Below, one piece after another: positions 13,101-25,050 of a stretch of DNA of 64,000 bases. Source of the stretch: Ciona savignyi (taxonomy: Eukaryota; Chordata; Ascidiacea; Phlebobranchia; Cionidae). The DNA lies in the NCBI GenBank assembly GCA_000149265.1, contig CH003080.1:67062-131061 (forward strand), in the 5' to 3' direction. Under the pieces are notes generated by a model, which had not been told where the DNA came from, did not search any database, and saw only the letters and a list, made by a program, of their open reading frames with translations. The position numbers and the translations under genes are program-made. Position 1 is the stretch's first letter, and every line of letters begins with the position of its first letter.

Positions 13101-16100
13101 AATATCTATATATACATGTATATATATGTGTGTTACCAGTTGTCCAAGACATCTTCTCCCTAATCTTGTGCATTTGGACGGTCTCTTGTGCTAAATGAAG
13201 CTTCATGTGGAGGGTTGTTGTTTGTGCGTCAATGCACCGTTTGTCGAGGTTCAGGTCAACCGCATGTCACGGTGCTGGGTTTACCTGGCCGTATTCGAAG
13301 TCGAGTAGTAACAACGTCCTGATAAACGAGGTTTCGCTGCAACGGGTCGTGCACATGAAGTTTCAAGCGGCAGAAGAATCGAGACACGTCGTGCGCCATT
13401 GTTTCAGATCGGTTCGGTTGTCAGATACCCGCGATTTTAGTGTCATTGAGTTTTGTGAAGTTTGCTGGCACGATGATCGTCTACTCGTTGATTCGACCGC
13501 GGTCCGGTATGATGAATTCGACCCCTCCCTCATTTTATAATCCCGTACAATCGTCCGTCGGTTAATCGCCGCAAATCGCCCACGAAGAACGTTGAAGAAC
13601 GTTTCACGAAATCGTTTACTAAACAAGGTGTAGACACACGGATTCACTCCCGAAGAAACGTACCCCACCCATACGAACCTACCAACATTACTCGATTTAA
13701 ACTTTTCGTTTATACTCATTAACAATTAATGATCATTGATCGAAGAGGCAGTATGCCTAATTAATCCATCAATGTTGCTGAGAACCCAATGATATCTAAT
13801 TACCGCCCACAAGGAACAACTATTCATACCAGTTCATGAAGCTTCCCATTAAATCCTGATCGCACGAGTCGCACAAATGGCTCACAACGTTTGTGATGAA
13901 GAACGGGCACCAAAACACGCAGAAGAGCACGAATATCAGCCCCAAAACCTAGGAAGAGTGTGCTGATTAAATCAACCAACAATCCTGGAAACCAACCTTA
14001 GAAGCGCGTTGTTCGTTGGTGATACTTGTCATGACCCTCTGTTTGAACGAGCCCGACATCCGCCTTGTCGACGACCTCGTCTGTTGCAAACTTATCTTGG
14101 ACGCGAAATTATTATTGCGTTCACTGGGAGAAAGGACTCGTTACATCGAATATACCGCGTTATATTGAGATGCTATCTTACCGTGTGCGATTTGTATTCG
14201 GCGATTTCACATCGCTTGTTGGTATAATAACTCCGAAGCCAAACAGCGCTTGAACTTGCCGAAGCGCCTTCGTCAGCGCCGAGTAATCGGGCGTAATAAC
14301 TTCCGAGCATTTCCATTCTTTGCCTGAAATGTGCGAATGCTGTCGAGTGAGCAGAAGTGACCGACCGTCTCCTTCTTGTTCCACATTTCGTGCTGTTCGT
14401 AACATACCGCCCTGTGGCCTGTCCATCGCCGCCGAGATTTCCCTGGCTTGCTTCCGCAGCGTAAGAATGGTCAAAGTGTACGTCACGAACATTATAATAA
14501 GCGGAAGTAGAAATGCGACAAGGGAACCAAAAATTGCAAATTCCCGAACGTTTATGGCGCATGTATCTCCGATGAACAAGTTGCTTCTGTCTTGTGCACC
14601 GAGCACTGGTAACGGGATAGCAATACCTGTCAATGATTTGCAATTGGATTAAAAGAACAACACAGAGTTAAAATGGGATTTACCAATTGCCATGGTCCAC
14701 ACGGTGCAAATTCTGATTGCAACGCTCTTTGCAACGGGTAACTTGTCGTAGTTTCGGTATTTGAATCGACCGATCAATGAACCTTCACTTCGTCGAGCAA
14801 ATGGCCTGGATAATGCGATGTATCGGTCCAGTGAAATCATGCACAAATGTAAGATGGACGACGTACTAAAGAACACGTCCAACATTGCCCACACTCCGCA
14901 CAACTCATCAGAGAAAGGCCATTTGTAATCTGTCAAAGCAAAAATATTGTAAAATAGTACCAAAGATACGCTGAGTAAAACAAACCACTTTTTAAAAGCA
15001 ATCCATTTCCAAAAAAAGCGGTCACAGTTCGGTTTATATAAATAAACCTTGCTTGATGAGTGCGACGCCAGTCTAAATGATCCATATTCGGTAGCTCTGC
15101 CGTACGTATTTCGTTTATACAGCTTTCACCGAGTTCCAGATTGAATAAACACAGTTTGGTCCGATTAGCACGCAGTATTTGATGTGTTAGTCCCATCTCA
15201 AAATGGAAAGTTACCCTCGTTCAAGTAGTTGTTACAGCGAAGTGTAGGTAGACAGAACTACGTGTGGTTATTGTTAGAACTGTGTTTTGACGAACTAGTA
15301 CCCGGATTTAAGGCATCAGTGCGCCTGCTGAGGCCCTACTTACTGTTACTGAATTTTTTTAACTTAAAATCGAATTAAAATTACATCGATCAAATCTCTA
15401 CCGGTTTTCAGTCGTTTTAACTATATCTGTACCTCAAGAAAATGACCTAACGATTTGGAAATGCGTTGCGTCTCGCTTATTCATGGGCGTTTCGAGTGAT
15501 TGATTAGCGGATACCCACTGTTCATGATCATTCCAAGACTGGGCGGCATTACGACCAAAGCGACCAGCAGATCAGCCACGGCGAGTGAAGTTAGGAAATA
15601 ATTTGTCGAACTCCGTAACCTCCGATCCAGACACACTGATATGATCACTAATACGTTGCCCAACGCAACAAGCACAATAATCGGGATAAGAAACAGCATG
15701 AACCAGTCCGTTCCATCTGCAAACATTTATGTACATTAGACCCGCACTCTTAACAACGTCTGTGTTTACACAATTCACCTTTGCTCAAAGTTAACTTCGT
15801 CACGTTCCTATTACTTTCAAAACTATATACTTGGGTGACGTTCATAGCTTCACTTTGCACTTGTGATAATATTTCACTGCCTCGTACTCTCACATCGAAT
15901 ATTCCCCGACTTATCTCCCAATTAATGAAATACCGGATAGGTTCTGTTCACCGAGAGCTTCTTTCGGGTCTCAAGTGTGTTGTAACGACATGCAAACTGA
16001 GAGAATGAACTCTTTTCTTTCCCATTCTCTCGATTCGAACACTGGAACTTAGCGTTTGTCCTCATTGTTGTGAGTTTCCCAGCACTGGTTTGTTGGTTTA

Positions 16101-19100
16101 GTCAGATATTCCGATGACCTCACCCTGATGTTGCTACTATGTGTTTATTGTTAAAGGTACTAACCGATATACACTATGGTCGGTTAAAACAATTTTCGGT
16201 TCAATTATTTTGCTTTTCGAAAGACAATCCTTAATTTGTGCATTTGGCTTTGATTTGATCAAAACTTTTGTTTCTTCGCCAATATTATAAGATTTTAAAC
16301 CTCACTAAAGTTTTTTTAATACCACATCCTTCGTCCCCACGTTGGTAACTTTTATGCGTTCTACTGTTACCATAGTTGAGCTACACAATCAATGATATCA
16401 CTTCCTTTGACACAGAGAATCATTTTTTTAAGTTCTACTGTTACCATAGCGCCGATAATAGGTCATACGAAAATATGAAAGCTGTGACTTCATTTCTTAC
16501 TGTTCACGACGAGCAAATTCTATAAAAGAAATATAAAAAATCAATGATCGTGTTTACATAAAGATCAAAAAGAACGATGGTCCTCATTAAACGTCAACAG
16601 TTGGCATGGTAATTTCTAAACTACGTGCACATTGACATGGTATGACGTCACACAAAATTCCAAGACATTGTTATAAACAATTCTTTATTTCCACGATACC
16701 GCGGGTACACAACTGAAATGATTTCAAATTAATCTTCCCTTTTGAAGTCATTACGAAATGAAAGAAATTTAAAGGGCATTTTATTTACCCTTCTATTTCC
16801 GACAACCTAAATTTAAATTTCTTTAGTTTTCTATACTGTCGGCGGAATGAAAAAATCCACTGTTGTAGATTTCACAGAAATCCCAGTTTTTGTTGCTCTG
16901 TTTAACCTGTCAATGTAAAACGTCATGCTGTCGGATAAAAGCTACACCATACTATGTGATGTCGTTTGAGACCAAAATGTTAAAAAAAACGAGTTTTAAA
17001 TTCGGTTGTCTTTAATAAACTTCGACAAAGGCTTGTTGTTGGCGCTCTTGGTTAATTCTCGCATAGTTTTTTGATCCGTTACTCGAAATCACGCCCGTTG
17101 CTGATTATAGAAAATGATACGGATTCCGTGAACGCTACGCCTGAAGCGGCTGACAGGTTTGGTTCAATGAAGGCGGACCCTAGTGTCTTAGACTCTTGTG
17201 GTCTGTTGCTTAATATACAACTATGCTGATCGTGGCACTTACGGTAAGGTTGCGTTCATTGAACGATAACCAAGCCAAGTCCGCCGATTGGCTGCGAAAT
17301 CCACTTTTAGCTTGAATAACTAACATTGGTGGCACTTACGGTTATGTTGGATGAATTACCGCTTCTACGTGAATAGCTCGAGATCGTAAAATCGAATCCC
17401 ATACATGGCGTTTTTTTGCTACCTGTACGATATATGGGCCACAACCATGTTTGCCATTTTTCCACTTTACCGTTTCGTTTCTGATTATATACAGTATATG
17501 GGGAAGTTTTGGGGAGAGTGAAATATCAACAGTTTGCATTATTTTTTGTTACCTGGAAATTTCAAATGGCGCATTGGACAAATTATATTTTTATTTTCCA
17601 AATACCCAACTATTAATCTAATTCTTCCCGGTGGTCGCGTTGCTTCGAGTGTTTGCCAACGGTTTTGCACAAAATAACTAACTTTCGTATAAATCGATTT
17701 CTTAGAAATTCGTCGTTTCCAAAAAATAACTACGTCACGGATAACTGGCGACGTGATAAGTTTAAACATTTGGCCAGTTGCAGAACTGTTAAGAGAAAAA
17801 AAACCAAATTTTTAAAAACTGTTTGCATAAAGCGACCCTGATGGGACTCGAACCCACAATCTTCAGCTCCGGAGGCTGACGCCTTATCCATTAGGCCACA
17901 GGGTCGGTCGCGATTCATTGTGCGAATAAATGCTTATAGAAGGCGCTCGTACATCGCCGCGCGCTTGTTTTCTACAAACGTTTCTTCATATTTAAGTAGT
18001 TTAAACTAAATTTTGTAAAATTTATTATTTTAATATCCAAAAACATGTTGATAAATATGTAATTTTGTCCAGAACACCAGCACAATGTCCAAGTGTTGTA
18101 TCTCTGCTGTCTGAAAGCTACAATCCTCATGTAAGATATGGTGCTGCAGTTGCTCTTGGTATTGCATGTGCAGGCACTGGCAATAAGGTGAATATATATT
18201 TAGTTTTGTAATGAAAAATTAGTATAATAATAAATTCAAATGATATTGTATTAGCATTTGTGTCTGAATATAAAGGTACAAATTTATTAAAAGTTACCTT
18301 TCACCCGCTTCTTTGGCACTTTTCTTCCACCTTTGACTATGCTCACAAGAGTCAGATATTGAATTCATTATGAAGCTATACATGCCTTAATGTATATTGA
18401 AATATTTGTTTCCCAAGAGGTATTGTTGTGCTCTGCCATTAACGAAATTTCAATTTTGCAACTTTATATACAAAGATTATATTTCCAGGACGCATTGAAT
18501 TTGTTGGAGCCACTCACTAGTGATTCAATCAACTACGTTCGACAAGGTTCACTGATTGCATCTGCCATGATACTTATACAACACACTGAGGCTACTTGTC
18601 CCAAGGTATTTTATATGTAGCCCAGTTTAATTCTAAAAGTTAATTCAACTTCATTGCTAAACTATTAGTAATATTTTTAACTACTCATATCATAGAATTC
18701 TTTTCAATGCTTTGTGTATTCTTTATTGCTAACGTTTTAATAAGGTTAGTCTGGAGGTTAGGCATAGTTGCCTTACTAGACCGGTTCCTACTTGGATTTC
18801 TTTCCTTACAACTAACCTTGCAAGTATATATGTGTCTCGGGGCAATACACTTTCTATTTTTACTTTGAACCAGAAAATTGAAATGGATCGGTTAAAATTT
18901 GCTGTAATATCAAAAAATAAACTTTATGATGTATTCTGATCGCATGGTATTCTTATTTATTATAAACCGTATTTCTTACCCAATAAGATAAATGTAGTAA
19001 CTTAGTCTCATACATTAGGTTTTGTCTTGGTGTGGTTTAGGATAAAATCTTGGTTAAAACGTAAATTTTAAAGTTGCATGTTTGTATATTTAAGGTGAAG

Positions 19101-21850
19101 CAGTTCAAGGAACTGTACAAGAAGGTGATCACTGATAAGCATGAGGATGTCATGGCCAAATATGGAGCCATATTATCTCAAGGAATTATTGATGCAGGTA
19201 TTTACATCAATATTAAATGTGGGGCTACTTTAAAGAGGATGAAGATTTAAGATTACATGTAAAGTCTGGTATACAGTCCAGATTTTAAGATTCTATTGCA
19301 GCCTCTACTTTGTTGCTAAGAGAACGATCGCTAGGCTCCATTACCCTTAGCAGCAAAGTTTTTTTTTCTTTGTATGTGTACCTTTATATATCTACACTAT
19401 AGGTTTGAGTTAATGAGGTAACTCTGAATCTGAGAGTTAAGAAAATCTGTACAAATTTATATATTTCTATGACGCTAACAAATGTGTTAAATCTGGTATT
19501 ATAATAAACTGCATTTATGACGCCAATAAAAATATTATAGAATTCGGACACCCACGTGAAAAAAAAACGGTCGCATTGATGATTCATCTTTTTTATTTCC
19601 CATTTTTTCCAGATGAATAGAAAACAGTCATGGTGCACACGTTAATTACATTTTGTACTGGTATAGTAATGTTATACTAAATGTTGGAACGCGAACAAGT
19701 ACGCAAGTATTACTCGTGTTTCTCGCGCGAGTTTTTGGCCCGCCAAATATTAGTCAGCTGGTACTAAAATAGTTTTGGCAACCTGACTGTGTATAAGGTA
19801 GTTTTAGGTTTGTGTTGCAATTAGTAGTTATTTTTCTACCCCGAAGATAAACATGAGAATCCTTCCGTAATGTTTACTTCCACAGGTGGACGAAATGTTA
19901 CATTATCCCTGCAATCCCGCACTGGACATGTGAACATGGCATCTGTGGTTGGAATGCTGGTTTTCAACCAGTACTGGTACTGGTTCCCACATGCACACTT
20001 TCTATCTCTCACATTCACTCCATCTGCAATCATAGGCCTCAACTCTGATCTTAAGGTGAGATCACGTCTTGTCAGATAGATCTGTCTCTTAGCATATCAG
20101 GCGTCAGTCAAAGGTGGTTAAACGTGGCCTGAAACAAGTAGAATGATTAGTTTAACTAACAATTTGGAAACGTCAGGATCCTATGCGACACTCTGCAATA
20201 GCTCTTGACAATATAAAGAGTGTTCTTTTGGTACCGTCCACTGCGTAACCTTTTGATTAAAACTGTGTTTTATTACGTCAGATGCCAAAAATGGAGTTTC
20301 ATTCGAATGCAAAGCCGAGCACCTTTGCATACCCTGCACCACTGGAAGAAAAGCGTGGAAGGGAAGCAGAGAAAGTTGAAACGGCTGTTCTCTCAACCAC
20401 TGCTAAGCAGAAGGCAAAAGAGAAGAAAGAAAAGAAGAAGGCTGCTACTACTGGCGCTGCTAATGAGGGGGATAAAATGGAAGTTTCATCGGTCAGTTGC
20501 AACACATTTTTTAAAGATGTTAAACTTCTTTGCAATAAAAAATTAGGATAAACTATCACATTTCAGGAACCACCAAAGAAGGTTGATGTTAAAAAGGAGG
20601 AAACTGCAGTTGAAATGGATACTGATCAGGTACTCTGCTAATTACGAGTTACTTATTTTTTTATTGTTTATGGTTATTGATTGTGCGTTCCGTTGGCCAC
20701 TTTGTCACGACAAAACAATAAACGACGATTGTTAAATGAGATTTATTTCACCAAAACGAATTATGTAAAACTACGTAGTATGACTTTTTGTACGCGAGCG
20801 TGATTATTTCTGCTCTCGTCAGCATTACGGGATATATTACCTTCTTTTCTCATTTTTCGATGTTTTGAAATTCCATAACGGCTCAATATTAAAAATAATA
20901 TAGGTTAAAGAGGAGAAAGAAAAAGAAGAGGCGACATTCGAGATGATCAACAACCCGTGTCGTGCCATTCTTCCACAGCTGAAACTGATTTCTCTCACAG
21001 AGGATTCCAGATATGCACCACTAAAACCTGTTCGTTGTTTTACTTCCGACAATACTCTATGGGCAGGCTTGCTAACATGTTTTGTCATTAACGATCAGTG
21101 TAGTTAGAATATGTAATTTAGAATTACGCTAAACACTTACCAATCTGATTACTATACTCGTGAACGCTGAAGATTTCAGCCATTATAAAAGAACGTAGAT
21201 ACATTGTTATTTTACAGCCGTAACCGTTAAGTAATAATCATTCGTATTGCCATTTGATAAACGGTGACAAATTTCGTAACTAGCTCGACGTTCAACAGTG
21301 TGATGGTCATATGAGCTTCAACAGCAAATAATTTAATGTTCCAAAATCCAACCTCGTATTGCTTTGCACTCAGATAACAAGTGGTGGAATCATCTTACTT
21401 AAGGACAAACAAGCTGGTGAGCCAGAGCAACTGCTGGAACCAGTTGCAGGTAACGTTATTTGGTACTCGTTTTTTTTTCCATTTCTACATTTTATATTCC
21501 CTATTTTTTTTACTAAGTAACTTTTTAATTCCCTAGATATTAGATAGTATGTTATTTGAATATCAGTGCTGGTGGTGCTGTAGTGCTTAAGTGTCCTCGA
21601 TTGTAGGGATTTTTATTTGAGATTTTACAACTCTGTTTGGAAGAGCCCTCTAAATTTGTTTCAGTTATATATGTTTGATTCTCTATCGCGGGAATGCTGG
21701 GAATTTATTGGCATCAGTTTCCACAATACCTTGGTAAACTCCCACCAAGTTACTGTGTAAACCTTCATCGCAGCTGGAGGACCAAAGAAAGAGGAGAATG
21801 ACGAGGAAGACGAACCTCCTCCGCCGGAGCCGTTCGAGTTCACCGAGTGA
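4115..21850 (+). CDS. PSMD1: 26S proteasome non-ATPase regulatory subunit 1 (Rpn2), copy 1, 24 exons
   Basis: Scaffold subunit of the 19S regulatory particle base, built from proteasome/cyclosome (PC) repeats. Exons: 4115-4133, 4757-4874, 5176-5345, 5418-5614, 5855-6091, 6438-6584, 6988-7134, 7835-7917, 7990-8080, 8341-8505, 10412-10472, 10771-10860, 11173-11270, 11844-11999, 12289-12353, 18073-18187, 18489-18605, 19095-19197, 19886-20055, 20282-20491, 20567-20629, 20904-21029, 21374-21449, 21774-21850. All junctions are GT-AG, and the total is 2901 nt (966 aa; human 953). The tiny first exon gives MHITSA, matching human MNITSA. Diagnostic stretches include [60 protein letters not shown] and [12 protein letters not shown], a Lys/Glu-rich stretch (exons 20-22) and an acidic-proline tail ending EPFEFTE. 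The exon 22 end is the least certain, because its donor is weak (GTTCGT). Intron 15 (5.7 kb) hosts an antisense GPCR and a tRNA gene. Confidence 0.96.
4225..4497. repeat. Inverted-repeat element with 9-bp subrepeats in PSMD1 intron 1
   Basis: The left end, CTAAATACTACAGGACCGCT, and the reverse complement of the right end, CTAAATACTCCGGATCGCT, are near-matching inverted repeats. Inside each end lie repeats of about 9 bp (AAGCG plus a CTCC- or ATCC-like tail), read on opposite strands at the two ends. The middle holds CCCTAAC/CCCCAAC-type motifs and is otherwise unique. The subrepeats create spurious repetitive ORFs on both strands. Copy 2 (41276-41539) lacks exactly one 9-bp unit at the left end. 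Confidence 0.75.
8614..9491. mobile_element. piggyBac-type MITE at a TTAA site, copy 1 only
   Basis: An 878-bp element in PSMD1 intron 10. The left end is CCCTTTGACCACGACGG and the right end, reverse-complemented, is CCCTTAGACCACGACGG, with one mismatch in 17. Both ends abut TTAA (8610-8613 and 9492-9495). The TTAA duplication and CCC termini are the piggyBac signature. No transposase is present. Inside, a segment with ATTACAAAGTTG followed by GATGACGTC- or AATGACGTC-like sequence occurs twice. The matching place in copy 2 (about 45560) has a single TTAA-like site and no element. Confidence 0.88.
13363..15726 (-). CDS. 5-HT2-like serotonin receptor (class A GPCR), copy 1, nested in PSMD1 intron 15
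   Basis: Seven-transmembrane amine receptor most similar to the vertebrate 5-HT2 group. Exons on the minus strand: 15726-15519, 14929-14684, 14626-14182, 14123-13997, 13948-13830, 13678-13363; total 1461 nt, 486 aa. TM1 has GNVLVI and TM2 [10 protein letters not shown]3 has the amine-binding Asp in [14 protein letters not shown] followed by DRY. The conserved Cys pair is in DELCGVW and GDTCAIN. TM4 leads into [15 protein letters not shown]3 is long and ends [15 protein letters not shown]6 has FWCPFFITN, and TM7 has [19 protein letters not shown] (NPxxY). 5-HT2 resemblance is strongest in TM3, TM4/ECL2, the ICL3 end and TM7. Only eight residues precede TM1, and TTTGCAG overlaps the proposed start, so an upstream exon may exist. 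The ligand is inferred from homology. Confidence 0.9.
15727..17832. other. Noncoding part of PSMD1 intron 15, upstream of the GPCR
   Basis: About 2.1 kb between the GPCR start and the tRNA. It probably holds the GPCR promoter and any 5' exon. Two short direct repeats are visible: GTTCTACTGTTACCATAG near 16357 and 16432, and a GTGGCACTTACGGT motif near 17233 and 17330. Copy 2 carries an extra ~46 bp at about 53510. No credible ORF is shared by the copies. Confidence 0.5.
17833..17905 (-). tRNA. tRNA-Arg (anticodon CCG), copy 1
   Basis: A 73-nt cloverleaf. The acceptor stem pairs GACCCTG with CAGGGTC, with discriminator G. The D-arm/A-box region is GTGGCCTAATGGATAAGG. The anticodon arm TCAGC/GCTGA encloses CTCCGGA with anticodon CCG. 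The T-arm is GTGGG-TTCGAGT-CCCAT (B box GGTTCGAGTCC). There is no intron. Pol III T-run terminators lie just downstream on this strand (T5 at about 17810-17820 and T8 near 17795). It sits in PSMD1 intron 15, antisense to PSMD1. Confidence 0.96.
19301..19362. other. Hairpin in PSMD1 intron 18
   Basis: CTTTGTTGCTAAG and CTTAGCAGCAAAG form a 13-bp stem (one G-U or mismatch in copy 1, perfect in copy 2 near 55485-55540) around a ~25-nt loop. The loop differs between copies while the stem is kept. Function is unknown; it may be an old inverted-repeat remnant or a structured intronic RNA. Confidence 0.4.
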
Positions 21851-21885
21851 ATATATCACCTGTACAGCTGGATGTTTATGTAACA

Positions 21886-21891
21886 AATAAA
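21886..21891 (+). terminator. PSMD1 polyadenylation signal, copy 1
   Basis: AATAAA 36 nt after the stop codon, followed by the T/G-rich stretch TTGTTTGTCAGTC. It implies a very short 3' UTR. The same signal is conserved in copy 2. Confidence 0.8.
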
Positions 21892-22146
21892 ATTGTTTGT
21901 CAGTCAAACTGCCTGCTTCCTTTCAACTGTTCAAAACACAATATTACAAATGCCTGCTTAAGGTACCATATCGCGCATTTCGTTGATAGCAATGACGATA
22001 TTGGTTTACATGCCGTCACAGTCACTGCTGGTGCTCCTGCGTTGGATCAAAATTTTACTATTTAATTTTGGATAACCTGGTTTGGTTAGAAACCAAATAG
22101 TATTAACCTGTAATTCAATATTTAGGGCATTTATATATACATAAAA

Positions 22147-22292
22147 GGATAGCATATTTTTGTTTGTTTGTTTCTCTGCGAATGGGAAAACAAAGGGGTC
22201 GTTAACACACGGACAATGGTCAGATCACCTTGCGCCCACTTTCGAGTTACCGGAGCTATTTCAATGTGTTGTATATGATTGAGACATTCCTT
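22147..22292 (-). mobile_element. SINE remnant, copy 1
   Basis: Reverse-strand match to the 3' two-thirds of the SINE at 60574-60867. Landmarks are AAGGATAG, GCGAATGGGAAAAC, GTTAACAC, CAGATCACCTTGCGCCCA and CCGGAGCTATT. It is also present in copy 2 at about 58432-58577, so it predates the split of the two copies. Confidence 0.7.
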
Positions 22293-24904
22293 GAATTAGG
22301 TATAACTCATTACATGATATTAATTAGGTGGAACTAAGTTGGATTGTCCATTGTAGCCATATTCCATACAATGTAGTTTGAAGGGATACCTTTTAACGTT
22401 GTATGAAGAAGCTTAATATTTATTACGTTTTACGATGTTGGGTGGTTTATATGCTACAGTGGAATTACCAAAGCTTGAGTGTATCATTGTGCTGGTAACC
22501 GGGGAAATAAAATCGATAATCAACGCGCGCTTGAAATAGGCCAATAATTACTAAGCTTGCATCTTGTATACCAGAGCAAGAGGGAGTTGAGAAAGCTAGC
22601 AAGATAAGAAAAGTATTTTTGATTATTTTAAACGATGTATTGATTGATAATCGGGTAATACCGCGCCAAATATAACGGAAGCGTTGATAGGCACTTTAGA
22701 ACTTTTAAATGTTTAACTGTGCTAATACTAAGTTTGTATAATTTCAATATAAATATTTATTTATAATAAATGAAGAATGCCCTGTTAGCTTGAATACTTC
22801 TCGGTATAGAACTATTCAGACAAATAATCTCGCGAATAAAATAAAGTAAAACAGCTACATTCCTTTACAGTCGAAATACGATGGTAACACAGTCAGTCAA
22901 TCGGTTTTGTGTGGTTGTTACTTGTTAGGAACATTTTTATTGCAATTTCGTGCTCTTTCATTTTTTTGCCAGTAACAATATCTTTGTAAAATCCCTAATT
23001 GTAAAATAAAAAAATCTAAAGAATCTGCTAACAATTGGTACATTCCATAGAAACTGCGAAAAACTGAATAATTGTTACAAGTTAGGAGATATTGCTGACT
23101 AAGATTCCGCCCATTCTTAGCTCAATTGCGCTTCATAAATAATGAATCGAGGCCGCTTAAATTGAAATACGATCGTCTTTGTTCACTGAACGCTTGTTCG
23201 GACATATTATTACGTATGAATAGTTAAATGGCGCAGAATTGGTCATGTATTCGAAAACGTAACAATCGAAGTCATGATCAAAGTCCACAATGAAAGTCAT
23301 GTAAGGGCGCATAAGAATGGATGTGCCGGATTAACAAGAAGCGAGATTAAAAGTTGCTGACTTGGGCCTATTATTACACTAAGTATAAATCTCATTTACG
23401 ATACGATGTGTTCCATCTGTTATCGATTCTCGCTCCCGGCAGTGCATCATTCGTATGCAAGGGATTAGCAAGTGTGTTAGAGATTACCCCGACAGCAAAT
23501 CAGCACTTAGTTTTTGCAGACATCGTACAAAATCACCAGGCATTATATATTGCATCATATGCGCAAACTAGAAGCACTTTTTCCTTTACAGCTCTAAGTG
23601 TCTCGTTTTTGTGCAATTTAAAATGTAATGGTTTTACTATCTGCCTGGCCGTTTGTAACAGCATAAAGCCAGAATTGTTGAGTTGGTTTGTTCTTAAACA
23701 GCACAGATTTATATCGTTTATAAGGTAGCTAGTTTGTTTCAGTATTGTTTAATATTAATATAGTAACTACCTTCTTTAGACTGAGGCATATCCAATAATT
23801 TAACGTTTATAAGAAGTGGTTAAATTTTGAAAAAGAAAATTTCGTAGTTCTGTCATTCATTTTCACTGACCAAGTGAACATAATTACTTTATTAAAACAG
23901 ACTACAAGCTTAAGCATAAAGATTGTACTGAAACCTTGAAAAGTGTGCGCTAATCTGTTTATCGGAAAAATCGTTTCGAAGTTAGTCATCCATAACTGAG
24001 TGATCTCATATCTCCTGGGATCTTCATGGAATCCTCACTGTGATATTTCAATCCTCGGTTCATATCGAATCGCAAACATAGTGGAGTTAGAGGCTTGATA
24101 TGCCTCACATTCTTCGACACTTCCTGCTAAGTGTGCCCCAGCATATGCCTTTTGTGTGTCCTTGCCGTCGTGGATTGACGTTACGAGCTCCTGATGAAGG
24201 TAATGCATTGTTCTCGCTTCCCACAATCACTGTTCAACAACGTTTATATCCAACGTGTAAGGTCATTTTTTGGAATTTGTAGTTTACACTATGAATTTGC
24301 ACATTGTGTCAAATTACCTCATTTACAACGACGCATTTTAGTTACACGCAGAGACCAAAAAAAACTTAGTTCTCACGACAACAACAAATATTAATGTATA
24401 GCCCATACCGTGGTTGATACACAAAATTATTTTTAAAAGTAGACAGATCAACAGACAAGGCAAAATTGCTTCTACTGAGGAACGTCAGTTCATTTAAGAC
24501 TTAAACTTAGCAAACTTGTCCCTTTTCGAAATTGCTTTTTTGGTTCTTTTTGACCTCGTGGTTGTTATACGCATTTCGAGTTGAGGTTCAACTTTTCTTC
24601 ATTCGTAACTATACGTCACTTAAGACACAGTCAATCAGATACAAGTTAACATGTTAAGGGTATCTATCTTAAATGGTCATCTTCATAATTGGTTCGTATT
24701 CGTATATGCAGTGTGGTAGAATATATAGTTTGATGTAAGCCTGATGTCCTATAGAAACATATAACTGGTTTCAAGAGTCAAACTCTGTGTGTCGTAGAAT
24801 TTAGCACTGTGGTTGTCAAGTTTAGCTGTTAAATGCTTGTTAATTTCGTTTCCAGAGAACAAAAGTTTTAAGACAATGTGAAATTAGGAGTACGATGAAT
24901 GAAA

Positions 24905-25050
24905 GGGATTCTATGATATTCATGTTGTAATTCCGCGAATAGAGAAAAAAAGGGGCGTCATCACATGGACAACCAACAGATCACCTCGCGCCACCTATCG
25001 GGTGACCGGAGCTATTGCATCGTGTTATATGTGATTAAGACGTTGTGGCT
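24905..25050 (-). mobile_element. SINE remnant, copy 1
   Basis: Reverse-strand, diverged SINE. Landmarks are GGATT-ATATTCATG, GCGAATAGAGAAAA, CAACAGATCACCTCGCGCC and GTGACCGGAGCTATTGCA. It is shared with copy 2 at about 61426-61556. Confidence 0.65.

Noticed and set aside
14320..14652. Plus-strand ORFs across the GPCR exons (also 13205-13540 and the copy 2 equivalents)
   Set aside because: They are antisense shadows of real receptor exons; the minus frame carries the TM and DRY/NPxxY signatures.
14933..15196. ORF of 87 codons upstream of GPCR exon 2
   Set aside because: It is intronic, because the join from exon 1 (AAC A|GT) to exon 2 (ACAG|ATTACAAATGG) restores the receptor frame without it.
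23354..23728. A 124-codon ORF downstream of PSMD1
   Set aside because: Copy 2 has an in-frame stop (CAG to TAG) and later frame differences, and no family resemblance was seen; conservation here looks noncoding.
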